DNA of 64,000 nt from an uncultured Lachnospiraceae bacterium (GTDB taxonomy: Bacteria > Bacillota > Clostridia > Lachnospirales > Lachnospiraceae): assembly GCA_910586645.1 (NCBI GenBank), contig CAJUIS010000012.1, forward strand, positions 1-64,000, in the 5' to 3' direction. Below the pieces are notes generated by a model that was not told the DNA's origin, ran no database searches, and worked only from the letters and a program-made list of their open reading frames with translations. A program made the position numbers and the translations under genes. Each line of letters starts with the position of its first letter. Positions within the stretch are counted from its first letter, which is position 1. Below are positions 16,936-26,286 of the stretch, one piece after another.

Positions 16936-17102
16936 GACACAGGCATTGCTGATTTTGCAGTTTTAGCAATGGATTACATTAAGAAGAAAAATAAATTGTA
17001 TGAATGTTTTGAAACAGAGAATGCCAGGGGAAAAATCTTCCTGCGGGCATTCGCAGACGCAGTGACTATGGCCGGTAAGCGGCCTATATGGAGGACAGGC
17101 GT

Positions 17103-19685
17103 ATGGATAATTCAAGGGATTTTTTGGAACAGGCCGGCGAAAACGATCTTACTGTTGAAGGCCTTGAGAGGTACAGCAGTATGAAAAACGTCCGGAATCT
17201 GGAAACCGTCATCAATGAAGGGCTTCGCGTCGCCCTGTTGGAGGAAACCCCGGATCAGTCGCTGGAGGTGCTGCTGGAACACCTGGGAAAAGCGCTGAAT
17301 GGGGAGCGAACCTATATATTTGAACAGAATGAGACTGGCGGAGATGACAATACCTATGAGTGGGTAGCTGATGGGATAGGGCCGGAAAAGGAAAACCTTC
17401 AAAATGTTCCTCCGGAGGTATGCGCGAGCTGGTATCGGAAGTTTAGTATCGGCAAATATATCGTGATTCAGAATCTGGAGGAAATCAGGGAAACGGATCC
17501 GCTTCAGTATGAAAATCTGAAGCGCCAGAACATTCACTCCCTTGTGGTAGTCCCGCTGTATGACGGTAAAAAGACAATTGGGTTTTACGGTGTGGACAAT
17601 CCGCCTGTAAAATCGATGGAATACGCATCCAATATGCTTCAGACGGCGGCATATTTTATTGTATCTTCCCTGAAACGGAGAAATCTGGTTCGTGAGCTTC
17701 AAAAGCGCAGTTACAATGTCCTCCATGCCTTAAGCGTGGATTATCTTGGCATTTACCAGGTGAATTTTGACACAGGGGAATGTGAAATATACCGGAACAG
17801 CGAACAGATGAGCATGGATCGGGCGGTTAGTTTTGAGGAAGGCTATGAGACGGCTATGGAGCAGTATATTGCCCGGTATGTAGTTTCAAAAGATCAGGAA
17901 AGGCTTCGTACCGCGACAAAAAAGGATTATGTGCTTGCCCAGCTTAAGACGAAGAAGAAATTTTATATTCGTTACCAGGTGAACGACAGTTCTTATGGAC
18001 TGAAACATTTGGAAATTCATTTTTCTGCCACAGAAGAAACAAAGAAAGGGAATTGTGTGATTTTTGCGCAGAGGGATGTCAATGCCGTTGTGGAGCAGGA
18101 GGAGAAGTACAAGCTGGAAGCAAGGAAGAGCCTGGAAGATATTCTGGAAGGATCCAGAACCGGCATCTGGACGATTGAGCTGGAGGAAGGATGCCCGCCA
18201 AGGATGTATGCCGACCGGACTATGCGGATTCTTCTGGGAGTTTCGGATGGAATTGAGCCGGAGGAGTGTTATCGCCACTGGTATGAAAACATTGAGCCGG
18301 ATTATGTGGAAATGGTACAGGAAGCGGTGCGGGAGATATTGGAAATCGGACGTTCTGAGGTGATTTATTCCTGGAATCACCCGGAATTGGGGAAAATTTA
18401 TGTCCGCTGCGGAGGTGTGCCGGACAAAACATTCAAAAAGCCAGGCGTCTGCCTGAACGGATACCATCAGGACATCACGGAAACTATGGTGACAAGAAAG
18501 AAGCAGGAGCGGGCCATTATGGAGCTTTTGGAGAAAGTGCGGTGGGCAAATTCGGCAAAGAGTGAATTTCTTTCCCATATGTCTCATGATCTTCGTACGC
18601 CTATTAACGGGATTTTGGGGATGCTGGCCATTCTGGAGAAAAGTCAGGATGATCCAAAGCAGCAGAGAGAATGCCGGGAGAAAATCCGTGTGTCGACGGA
18701 GTATCTGCTGTCGTTGGTAAATAATGTTTTGCAGGTCAGCAATTTAGAGAGCGGAAGGCCGTCGGCAGTAGAGGAACCGTTTGATCTTCAGGAAACACTG
18801 GAAAACTGTATGATGATTTTATCTGCGCAGGCAAAAGAGCGGGGGATTCGGCTGGAACTTAAGGAGGTCGACTTACAGCACAGCAGGCTGATTGGAAATC
18901 CGCTGTACTTAAAACAAATCTTAACGAACGTTATTGAAAATGCCCTGAAATATAATCGTTTCCACGGTTTTGTATCCGTCCGGGTAAAGGAGAAGGACTG
19001 CCAGGACGGAACTGCAAACTATTGGTTTGTGATTGAAGATAATGGAATTGGCATTGGAGAAGAGTTTAAAGAACATATTTTTGAGCCGTTCACTCAGGAA
19101 CATCAAAGTGCAAGAACCCAGTATAACGGCGTTGGTCTTGGTATGTCCATTGTGAAGAAACTGGTAGACCAGATGAACGGGACGATTGAGGTAGACAGCA
19201 AAATCGGCAGGGGAAGCGTGTTTCAGATTGTTTTGCCTATGCAGGTCGATGGGGCGTGGAGTGTGAAGTCTTCAGATGAGGAGCGGGAGCTTCAGGGCGA
19301 TATTGCCGGTATGCGCGTCCTTTTGGTGGAGGATAATGAAATCAACTGTGAGATTGTAGAGTTTCTATTAAAAGAGGCTGGCGTTAAGGTTGTGACCGCA
19401 AACGACGGAAAAGCCGCTGTGGATGCGTTTTTGGCATCCGATCCGGGAACATTTGACTGTGTGCTTATGGATTTGATGATGCCGGTTATGAGCGGATATG
19501 AGGCGGCTCGTGTGATTCGGGGACTGGATCGGGAAGACGCAGAATCCGTTCCCATTATAGCTCTGTCAGCGAATGCATTTGAAGAAGACGTCGCAATGGC
19601 AAAAGCCGCCGGGATGAACGCTCATTTGGCGAAGCCGGTAGACATCGGAAAAATGTTTCGGGTTATTAGCCGTCTGAGGCGCTGA
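17103..19685 (+). CDS. Cytosolic hybrid histidine kinase: GAF, PAS-like, HisKA, HATPase, receiver
   Basis: An 860-aa kinase with no membrane segment or signal peptide. A GAF domain covers about residues 30-200 (VVVPLYDGKKTIGFYGVDNPP). Two PAS-like regions follow at about 205-330 and 340-460 (ending in CLNGYHQDITE). HisKA has H495 (SHMSHDLRTP), the HATPase_c domain shows EDNGIGI and GVGLGMSI, and the C-terminal receiver has D790 (LMDLMMPV). ATG 17103 is chosen over ATG 17088 because GGAGG lies 8 nt before it and overlaps the upstream ATG. It has its own promoter and probably forms an operon with the membrane kinase 40 nt downstream. What the GAF/PAS part senses is unknown; no haem or flavin motif is evident. 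Confidence 0.9.
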   Translation: MDNSRDFLEQAGENDLTVEGLERYSSMKNVRNLETVINEGLRVALLEETPDQSLEVLLEHLGKALNGERTYIFEQNETGGDDNTYEWVADGIGPEKENLQNVPPEVCASWYRKFSIGKYIVIQNLEEIRETDPLQYENLKRQNIHSLVVVPLYDGKKTIGFYGVDNPPVKSMEYASNMLQTAAYFIVSSLKRRNLVRELQKRSYNVLHALSVDYLGIYQVNFDTGECEIYRNSEQMSMDRAVSFEEGYETAMEQYIARYVVSKDQERLRTATKKDYVLAQLKTKKKFYIRYQVNDSSYGLKHLEIHFSATEETKKGNCVIFAQRDVNAVVEQEEKYKLEARKSLEDILEGSRTGIWTIELEEGCPPRMYADRTMRILLGVSDGIEPEECYRHWYENIEPDYVEMVQEAVREILEIGRSEVIYSWNHPELGKIYVRCGGVPDKTFKKPGVCLNGYHQDITETMVTRKKQERAIMELLEKVRWANSAKSEFLSHMSHDLRTPINGILGMLAILEKSQDDPKQQRECREKIRVSTEYLLSLVNNVLQVSNLESGRPSAVEEPFDLQETLENCMMILSAQAKERGIRLELKEVDLQHSRLIGNPLYLKQILTNVIENALKYNRFHGFVSVRVKEKDCQDGTANYWFVIEDNGIGIGEEFKEHIFEPFTQEHQSARTQYNGVGLGMSIVKKLVDQMNGTIEVDSKIGRGSVFQIVLPMQVDGAWSVKSSDEERELQGDIAGMRVLLVEDNEINCEIVEFLLKEAGVKVVTANDGKAAVDAFLASDPGTFDCVLMDLMMPVMSGYEAARVIRGLDREDAESVPIIALSANAFEEDVAMAKAAGMNAHLAKPVDIGKMFRVISRLRR

Positions 19686-19725
19686 TGGGAACATGAAAAA
19701 CCAAAAGAATGGAGATGAGAAAAGT

Positions 19726-21927
19726 ATGAAAAGCATAGCTTTGCCGCGTTCTTTGAAAATTAGCATAGCAGTCATTATTTGCTTGAATATTTTTATTTTT
19801 TCGTTTTTGGGAAGATCCATTAACAAAATGAGTGAAAACGCGATTGAAAATTTAGGCGATGCTTATATGGGCGGAACGAATGAACAGGTATCGCTGCATT
19901 TTGAAACGATTATCGCACTCCGTCTGACTATGGCGGAGTCTATAGCCCGTATTGCATCAGATGAAACGACATCCGGTTATGGTTCGAAAGAAGAAATAGA
20001 ATATGGTGCGAAGGCAAGGAATTTTTTATGCGCAGCCCTCTATTCGCCTGATGGTGAAATAGAGATGATTTATGGAGATTCTGTGGAGCCGAATACGCCG
20101 AAACCGTTTTTAAACAGTCTGAAAAACGGAGAGAGAAAAGTATCATCCGCTGTTGACAGCAACGGAAATGATGTGATTTTGTTTGGCGTTCCCTGTGAAT
20201 ATCCTATGTCTGACGGAAGCGACAGCCTTGCGCTTGTCGTAGGGCTTTCTTCCAAATATATGGGCGAGGTTCTTTTTCTGGATACAGAGAATCCTCTGAT
20301 TTATTCCTATGTCATACGAAAAGACGGAAGCTATGTGATCCGGGATCGTGGAGGTAAAAAGGAAAATTATTTTGACCGTCTGTATTGTATTTTTGACGGT
20401 CAGAATGAGGAAGCGGATTATTACATTGAACAGTTGACGGCTGCGATGAATGCAGGGGAAGATTATTCCGTTATTCTTAACAGTGGCAAATCGCGCCGTC
20501 ATCTGTATTGTACCAGTCTTCCCTATTGCGAATGGTATCTGGTGACAGTCTTTCCGTTTGACGGGCTGGATGAGGAGATCGCAGGTATGGGGAGTCATTG
20601 GCTTTTCCTTGTTTATGCTGCCTCTTTTGCAGTCATCGCTATGCTCTTGTACATATTCTTTCAGTATTTCAGGATATTTAAAAAACAGGTGTCAGAGTTA
20701 AAGCGTATGAATGCAGAAATGGATGCGGCGCGTAAATCCGCTGAAAAAGCGCAGAAGGAAGCGGAAGACGCCAATGCGGCAAAGCAGGAATTTTTGTCCA
20801 GCATGAGCCACGATATACGCACGCCCATGAATGCCATTATCGGCATGACATCCATAGCGATAACCAATGCGCACAATCAGGGGGAGGTTCAGGAATATCT
20901 GCGGAAAATTGCAATATCCAGTAAGCATCTGCTGGGACTGATCAATGACGTGCTGGATATGTCTAAGATTGAGAGCGGCAAAATGACTTTGAATATTGTG
21001 CCGGTATCTTTAAAGGAAGTTATGGACAGCATTGTAAGTATCATACAGCCGCAGGTCAAAGCCAAAAATCAGCAGTTCAGCGCAGTTGTCCATGAAATTC
21101 TTACGGAATATGTGTGCTGTGACAGTGTGCGTCTGAATCAGGTGTTGATCAATTTGCTGGGAAATGCTGTCAAATTTACGCCGGAAAACGGTACGGTTTT
21201 GATATCTTTGCATCAGGAAGCGCTGCCGGAGGATACTTCCTGCGTTCGCACGCATTTCATAGTAAAAGATACAGGCATTGGGATGTCAGAAGAATATCAG
21301 AAGAAAATTTTTGATTCCTTCAGCAGGGAGAACAACGCCCGTGTGCAGAAAACAGAAGGTTCGGGTCTTGGGATGTCAATTACCAAGTATATTGTGGACG
21401 CTATGGGAGGCACGATTTCTGTTCATAGCGAGCAGGGAAAGGGCAGTGAGTTCCACGTCGTTCTTGATCTGGCAAAGGCAAATGAGCAGGAGATTGATGC
21501 TTTCGTCAAAGAATCTGTAGAAGACAAAGCGGAAATGGATACAAAGCTTAGAGGGAAGCGCATTTTATTAGCAGAGGATAACGAGCTTAACTGGGAAGTT
21601 GCAAGCGAGCTGCTTTCAGTCCTTGAGCTGGAATTGGATTGGGTGGAAAACGGACAAATCTGCGTTGAGAAATTCAGAAAATCTCCTGAAGGATATTATG
21701 ACGCAATTATGATGGACGTACGGATGCCTGTAATGGACGGCTACGAAGCAACCAGGGCGATCCGCGGGCTGAAACGCGCAGATTCAGACATTCCGATTAT
21801 TGCAATGACCGCCGATGCCTTTTCAGAAGATATTCAGAAATGCCTGGAATGCGGCATGAATGACCATTTGGCAAAACCGATAGACGTTTTGGTTATTGCT
21901 CAAAAATTAAAAAAATATCTGAAATAA
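19726..21927 (+). CDS. Membrane-bound hybrid histidine kinase with one receiver
   Basis: A 733-aa kinase. Helices at about residues 6-27 and 290-315 flank an extracellular Cache-like sensor that contains LYSPDGEIEMIYG and YSYVIRKDGSYVIRDR. A lysine/alanine-rich coiled coil leads to HisKA (H362 in MSHDIRTP), HATPase_c (VKDTGIGM, GSGLGMSI) and a receiver (D664 in MMDVRMPV). ATG 19726 has GGAGATGAG 6 nt upstream and is preferred over ATG 19693. It shares architecture with the first kinase of the block but has one receiver instead of two. No HPt protein or DNA-binding regulator is encoded nearby, so the next step of the relay must lie elsewhere. Confidence 0.9.
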   Translation: MKSIALPRSLKISIAVIICLNIFIFSFLGRSINKMSENAIENLGDAYMGGTNEQVSLHFETIIALRLTMAESIARIASDETTSGYGSKEEIEYGAKARNFLCAALYSPDGEIEMIYGDSVEPNTPKPFLNSLKNGERKVSSAVDSNGNDVILFGVPCEYPMSDGSDSLALVVGLSSKYMGEVLFLDTENPLIYSYVIRKDGSYVIRDRGGKKENYFDRLYCIFDGQNEEADYYIEQLTAAMNAGEDYSVILNSGKSRRHLYCTSLPYCEWYLVTVFPFDGLDEEIAGMGSHWLFLVYAASFAVIAMLLYIFFQYFRIFKKQVSELKRMNAEMDAARKSAEKAQKEAEDANAAKQEFLSSMSHDIRTPMNAIIGMTSIAITNAHNQGEVQEYLRKIAISSKHLLGLINDVLDMSKIESGKMTLNIVPVSLKEVMDSIVSIIQPQVKAKNQQFSAVVHEILTEYVCCDSVRLNQVLINLLGNAVKFTPENGTVLISLHQEALPEDTSCVRTHFIVKDTGIGMSEEYQKKIFDSFSRENNARVQKTEGSGLGMSITKYIVDAMGGTISVHSEQGKGSEFHVVLDLAKANEQEIDAFVKESVEDKAEMDTKLRGKRILLAEDNELNWEVASELLSVLELELDWVENGQICVEKFRKSPEGYYDAIMMDVRMPVMDGYEATRAIRGLKRADSDIPIIAMTADAFSEDIQKCLECGMNDHLAKPIDVLVIAQKLKKYLK

Positions 21928-22033
21928 CGCTCCCTGCGCTCTTCACATTCTTTTCACACAAACTACACGTTTTATACACGAAAAAAGTCTACGCTTATCC
22001 TTGGTAAAATCATGGAAAAGGAGGCAGAAAAAC

Positions 22034-23008
22034 GTGATTGAAATTTCCCATCTTGTAAAAAAATACGGAAGCCATACGGCGGTGGACGATGTAAGCCTTA
22101 CGGTGGAACCCGGAAGGATTTATGGGTTTTTGGGGCCGAACGGAGCGGGCAAATCTACGACGATGAATGTGATCACAGGGTATTTGGGGGCGACAGGCGG
22201 CGAGGTAAAAATCAATGGGCACGATATTTTAAAGGAGCCGGAGGAAGCAAAAAAGTGCATTGGCTATCTGCCGGAGATGCCGCCGCTTTATATGGATATG
22301 ACGGTGAAGGAATATCTGAATTTTGCGGCAGAGCTGAAAATGAAAAAATCTCTGCGCAAAAAAGTTGTGGAAGAAGCGATGGAGCTTACAGGGATTTCCG
22401 ATAAAAAGGATCGCCTGATCCGAAACCTTTCCAAAGGATACCGTCAAAGAGTTGGATTGGCGCAGGCGGTTCTCGGGTATCCGCAGGTTATTATTTTAGA
22501 TGAGCCGACCGTTGGATTAGATCCTAGGCAGATTATTGAAATGAGGGATTTAATCCGAAAACTGGGGGAAAACCACACGGTGATTTTAAGCTCCCATATC
22601 CTTTCGGAAGTGCGGGAAGTCTGCGATTATATTTTTATTCTTTCTGAAGGGAAATTGGTTGCGGATGATACGACGGAACATCTGTTAAAGCAGGTGGAAG
22701 ACGGGAAAAGAGAACTGAAAATTCTGGTGGAAGGCGACGGGCGGAAGGCGGAAGAAATTTTAGCGGCGGATGAAGCGGTGGAAACGGTTCTGGCCTGTTT
22801 GGGCAGCGAAGAGAATACAACAGAGTTTACGCTTACAGCGAAAGAAGGGGCGGACATCAGAAGCCATGTGATAAAGGAGCTTGTCAATGCCGGCGTTTCC
22901 ATTCTGGAAGCGGCGTCTTCCGGAAAGACGTTAGAGGATATTTTCCTTGAGCTTACGAATCAGAAAGGAGCGTTGCATTATGACAGCAATTCTGAAACGG
23001 GAGTTTAA
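22034..23008 (+). CDS. ABC transporter ATP-binding protein (GldA/CcmA-like)
   Basis: A 324-aa ATPase with Walker A GPNGAGKST, ABC signature LSKGYRQRVG, Walker B VIILDEPTVGLD and the H-loop ILSSHILSEV. It belongs to the ABC-2 exporter class. The GTG start at 22034 is set by AAGGAGG 9 nt upstream; the frame is open further upstream but without a ribosome-binding site. The C-terminal 100 residues form an accessory domain typical of this class. It overlaps the next gene, a permease-GldG fusion, by 29 nt, so the two products surely form one transporter. The substrate is unknown. Confidence 0.92.
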   Translation: MIEISHLVKKYGSHTAVDDVSLTVEPGRIYGFLGPNGAGKSTTMNVITGYLGATGGEVKINGHDILKEPEEAKKCIGYLPEMPPLYMDMTVKEYLNFAAELKMKKSLRKKVVEEAMELTGISDKKDRLIRNLSKGYRQRVGLAQAVLGYPQVIILDEPTVGLDPRQIIEMRDLIRKLGENHTVILSSHILSEVREVCDYIFILSEGKLVADDTTEHLLKQVEDGKRELKILVEGDGRKAEEILAADEAVETVLACLGSEENTTEFTLTAKEGADIRSHVIKELVNAGVSILEAASSGKTLEDIFLELTNQKGALHYDSNSETGV

Positions 23009-25097
23009 ATCTTATTTTCAAAATATCATCGGCTGGCTGTATCTTGCGGCCACGCTTGCGCTGTACGGACTTTATTTTTTCGCATACAATCTGAATTTTG
23101 GATATGCCAAAGTTTCTTATTCTATCAACGCGATCACATTTCTGGTGTTGATTACCGTGCCTGTGCTTACAATGCGGAGCCTTGCAGAAGAGAAAAAAAG
23201 CAAAACAGATCAACTGATTTTAACTGCCCCGGTATCTGTGGGGAAAATCGTACTGGCCAAGTATCTGGCGATGGCGGCGGTACATACGGCTGCAATGCTG
23301 TTGATTGCTGCAACGCCGCTTTTGCTGACACTGTTTGGAGAGGTTCCTCTGGCGGAAAGTTACGCCGCTGTATTGGGATTCTGGCTATATGGACTTTTGT
23401 GTATCGCAATTGGTTTATTTGTCTCTTCTTTGACGGAAAGCCAGGTAATTTCCGCTGTTTTGACTTTTGTCTTTTTATTTATGGGATTTATGATGTCAAG
23501 TGTGACGGGGATGTTTTCTTCCGGGGGAAACATTTTGACGAAGATTTTAAATTGCTATGACCTTGTGACGCCTCTGGATTCTTTTTTGGACGGATGCCTT
23601 TCTTTGACAGGGATTATTTATTATGCGGTGGCTGCTGCCCTGTTTTTGTTTTTGACGGCGCAGTCAATACAGAAACGCCGGTTTACAGTCAGTGCGAAAA
23701 AATTAAAAACGGGCGTTTTTTCTGCGGGGCTTACGGCGATTGCAATTGCGCTTGCAGTCGTTGTCAACCTGTTTGCGGCGGAGCTTCCAAGTACGGTTAT
23801 GGAGATTGACGTGACTTCTTCAAAACTGTATTCCCTGACAGAAGATACAAAAGAGCTGTTAAAAGATTTAAAAAAAGATGTCACAATTTATGTGATTGCG
23901 TCAGAAGAAAGCGCGGATACAACCGTTGCGGAGACTTTAAAACGATATGAAGATTCTTCGTCCTATATTAAAGTGGAATATAAAGATCCGGCGGTAAATC
24001 CGAATTTCTATCAGCAGTATACAGAGGAAAGCATTTCTATGGGGAGTCTGATTGCCGTTTGCGGAGAGATTTCCAAAGTCATCGATTATAGGGAACTGTT
24101 TGAAACGGAGGTGGATTATAATACGTATTCCCAGCAGACAACCGGATATGACGGCGAGGGACAGGTGACAAGCGCGCTGCAGTATGTGACAAATGAAAAT
24201 ATGCCTGTGGTTTACCAGCTTGCCGGACATGGGGAGACGGAGCTTGCCGGAAACTTCGCAAAGGCAGTGGAAAAAGCGAATGTTACAATAAAATCTTTAA
24301 ATCTTCTGGAGGAAGATGCAGTGCCAAAAGATGCAAAGGCCCTGATTATAAACGGTCCGGCGTCTGATTTTTCAGGAGATGACGCGGACAAAATAAAGGC
24401 ATATATGAAAGACGGAGGAAATGTGCTTGTAACCTTAAATTATCAGGCCAAAGAGGATATGAAAAACTTTGCGTCTGTTTTATCAGAGTATGGCGTGACG
24501 CAGGTAAAGGGACTGATTGCCGAAGGAAGTTCCGGCCAGTACTATCAAAACCCGTTTTACTTGCTGCCGGATGTGGCGTCTTCGGCTTATACTTCTTCTG
24601 TAGGGAGCAATTATATTTTTGCGCCTTATGTGCAGGGCGTTTCTTATCCGGAAAGCAGTGAAGAGATTACGTATACGCCGCTGCTTACGACTTCTGATTC
24701 GGCGGTCGCAAAAGCGGATGCGTCGGCTGCTGCTACGTATGCGTTCGAAGAAGGGGATACAAAGGGGCCGTTTACCATCGGCCTTGCCGCGGAACAGAGA
24801 AAAGACGGGGAAATAACAGGAAGGCTTGTCGTTTATGGTTCTTCGGAAATTATTTCAGACAGTGCGGATGAGATGGTGTCAGGAACAAATTCCGGCATGT
24901 TTGCCGATGCGCTTTCAAATTTTGTACAGACAGAAGATGCGTCTGCGATCGTAATTCCAGTCAAAAGCTATCATACGGCCCAGCTTGTCGTAACAGCGTT
25001 TTTAGGAAGAGCGATTGGGCTTTCCATTCTGATTTTGCTTCCGGCGCTGCTGCTTCTTGCAGGAGTTGTAATCTGGGCAAAGAGAAGGAGACGTTAG
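22980..25097 (+). CDS. ABC-2 permease fused to a GldG-type extracytoplasmic domain
   Basis: A 705-aa membrane protein. Residues 1-240 hold about six hydrophobic helices with the ABC-2 permease pattern (MRSLAEEKKSKTDQLILTAP). After another helix at about 250-275 comes a long extracytoplasmic GldG-like domain (VTIYVIASEESADTT; VYQLAGHGETE; KDGGNVLVTLN), and a final helix lies near the C-terminus followed by KRRRR. In Flavobacterium GldF and GldG are separate; here they are one chain, an arrangement I recall from other Clostridia. ATG 22980 has AAAGGAG 9 nt upstream and overlaps the ATPase gene. The organism shows no gliding genes here, so an export or envelope role is more likely. Confidence 0.88.
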   Translation: MTAILKREFKSYFQNIIGWLYLAATLALYGLYFFAYNLNFGYAKVSYSINAITFLVLITVPVLTMRSLAEEKKSKTDQLILTAPVSVGKIVLAKYLAMAAVHTAAMLLIAATPLLLTLFGEVPLAESYAAVLGFWLYGLLCIAIGLFVSSLTESQVISAVLTFVFLFMGFMMSSVTGMFSSGGNILTKILNCYDLVTPLDSFLDGCLSLTGIIYYAVAAALFLFLTAQSIQKRRFTVSAKKLKTGVFSAGLTAIAIALAVVVNLFAAELPSTVMEIDVTSSKLYSLTEDTKELLKDLKKDVTIYVIASEESADTTVAETLKRYEDSSSYIKVEYKDPAVNPNFYQQYTEESISMGSLIAVCGEISKVIDYRELFETEVDYNTYSQQTTGYDGEGQVTSALQYVTNENMPVVYQLAGHGETELAGNFAKAVEKANVTIKSLNLLEEDAVPKDAKALIINGPASDFSGDDADKIKAYMKDGGNVLVTLNYQAKEDMKNFASVLSEYGVTQVKGLIAEGSSGQYYQNPFYLLPDVASSAYTSSVGSNYIFAPYVQGVSYPESSEEITYTPLLTTSDSAVAKADASAAATYAFEEGDTKGPFTIGLAAEQRKDGEITGRLVVYGSSEIISDSADEMVSGTNSGMFADALSNFVQTEDASAIVIPVKSYHTAQLVVTAFLGRAIGLSILILLPALLLLAGVVIWAKRRRR

Positions 25098-25108
25098 GAG
25101 GGCTTTAT

Positions 25109-25690
25109 ATGAAAAAACAAAAAAGACAGATGATTTTGATTTTGGCGCTGCTTCTTGTGTTTGGTTCGGCATATGCGGGAATGCGTGCATATAATCAGAA
25201 TCAAAGCAGGAAAGAAGCAGAAGAAGCGGAAGCGGCAAAAATTTATGTGACAAATGTAAAAAAGGAAGAGATTACGGCTTTTTCTTATCAGAGCGGCGAG
25301 GAAACGCTGTTATTTGTGAAAGAAGGAGAAGATTTCATTCTGGAAAACGACAGAGAGATAAAGCTGGATCAGAGCGAAGTGGAGGCAATGGCCGAAACAG
25401 TATCGTCTGTGGAAGCGGAAGATCAGGTGAACATGCCGGGTGATTTGGCGGAATATGGGTTTGACGCGCCGGAAAATGTCATTACGCTTACCACAGCAAA
25501 AGGACAGCAGACACTTACCATTGGTATGCAAAATCCTGTGACAGGTCAGCTTTATCTGACAAAAAGCGGCGATGACACTTCCGTATATCTGGTGGACGGC
25601 GGATTTTCTTCTTCCTTTGAAAAGACGAAAGAAGAGCTTCGGGCGGCAGAAGACAGTACGGCAAAAGAACCGGAGGAAACAGAAGATTGA
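25109..25690 (+). CDS. DUF4340 domain-containing membrane-anchored protein
   Basis: A 193-aa protein with one N-terminal transmembrane helix (LILALLLVFGSAYAGM) and an extracytoplasmic DUF4340-like domain. That domain contains ITAFSYQSGEETLLFVKE, a central EYGFDAPENVITLTTAKG and LYLTKSGDDTSVYLVDG. The acidic tail may be disordered. GGAGGGC precedes ATG. DUF4340 genes regularly follow GldG-type transporter genes, and here the gap is 11 nt, so it is probably an accessory subunit of this ABC system. The molecular role is unknown. Confidence 0.85.
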   Translation: MKKQKRQMILILALLLVFGSAYAGMRAYNQNQSRKEAEEAEAAKIYVTNVKKEEITAFSYQSGEETLLFVKEGEDFILENDREIKLDQSEVEAMAETVSSVEAEDQVNMPGDLAEYGFDAPENVITLTTAKGQQTLTIGMQNPVTGQLYLTKSGDDTSVYLVDGGFSSSFEKTKEELRAAEDSTAKEPEETED

Positions 25691-25698
25691 CGCTAAAC

Positions 25699-25727
25699 TT
25701 GTTTTCCGGAAAAAAATGTGCTATTGT
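25699..25727 (+). promoter_or_regulatory. Promoter of the NifX-like gene
   Basis: TTGTTT (25699-25704) and TATTGT (25722-25727) are separated by 17 nt. Confidence 0.6.
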
Positions 25728-25743
25728 ATTTGCGGCGCATGAT

Positions 25744-25760
25744 GGAAACAGACTGTTTCC
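25744..25760 (+). promoter_or_regulatory. Perfect 17-bp palindrome in the NifX-like gene leader
   Basis: GGAAACA-GAC-TGTTTCC lies about 10 nt downstream of the predicted transcription start. Its length, symmetry and position suit a repressor operator, but I cannot assign a regulator. It is too short and lacks a T tract to be a terminator. Confidence 0.5.
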
Positions 25761-25793
25761 AATCAGACGGCGGACAGGAAAGGAGCAGAGGAA

Positions 25794-26201
25794 ATGAGGA
25801 TTGCAGTAACTTTTGAAAACGGAAATATCTTTCAGCATTTCGGGCATACGGAGCAGTTTAAATTGTATGATGTTTCGGACGGACAAATTACAAAAGAGCG
25901 GATTGTGGAAACGAATGGGAGCGGGCACGGCGCGCTTGCCGGATTTTTGAAAAATATGGAAGCGGACGTTTTAATCTGCGGAGGCATTGGCGGAGGCGCG
26001 CAGACGGCATTGAAGGAAGCGGGCATTCAGCTCTATGGCGGCGTTACAGGAGAAGCCGATCCTGCGGTGCTGGATTTTCTTGCAGGAAACCTTTCTTATC
26101 ATCCGGACACTGTATGCAGCCATCATGCGCATGGACATCATGGCGGCCAATGCGGAGAGGAAAAACAGGGATGCCATGGAAATAAAGAAGGATGTAAATA
26201 A
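25794..26201 (+). CDS. NifX/NifB-type (dinitrogenase iron-molybdenum cofactor family) protein with metal-rich tail
   Basis: A 135-aa protein. Residues 1-105 match the small NifX/NafY-type fold (MRIAVTFENGNIFQHFGHTE; ADVLICGGIGGGAQTALKEAGI). The last 28 residues are packed with His and Cys (CSHHAHGHHGGQCG and CHGNKEGC), which suggests metal binding. No nif gene is present, so a role in nitrogen fixation is unlikely. Stand-alone members occur in many anaerobes and are thought to bind iron-sulfur or other metal clusters. It has its own promoter and a possible operator, and lies next to a superoxide reductase gene, which suggests iron or redox handling. Confidence 0.82.
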   Translation: MRIAVTFENGNIFQHFGHTEQFKLYDVSDGQITKERIVETNGSGHGALAGFLKNMEADVLICGGIGGGAQTALKEAGIQLYGGVTGEADPAVLDFLAGNLSYHPDTVCSHHAHGHHGGQCGEEKQGCHGNKEGCK

Positions 26202-26213
26202 TTTCAGGAATAA

Positions 26214-26242
26214 TTGCCAAAATAAGAGAAAACTGTTACAAT
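26214..26242 (+). promoter_or_regulatory. Promoter of the superoxide reductase gene
   Basis: TTGCCA (26214-26219) and TACAAT (26237-26242) are separated by exactly 17 nt. Confidence 0.8.
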
Positions 26243-26286
26243 GGTTTTTATAAGAACAAGTCAGTGGGAAAAGAAAGGAATGGAAT

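Noticed and set aside
16985..17095. c-di-GMP-type riboswitch before the GAF/PAS kinase gene
   Set aside because: A GACGCA stretch and adjacent stems drew attention, but the conserved tetraloop, receptor and long P1 helix of the known classes are not there.
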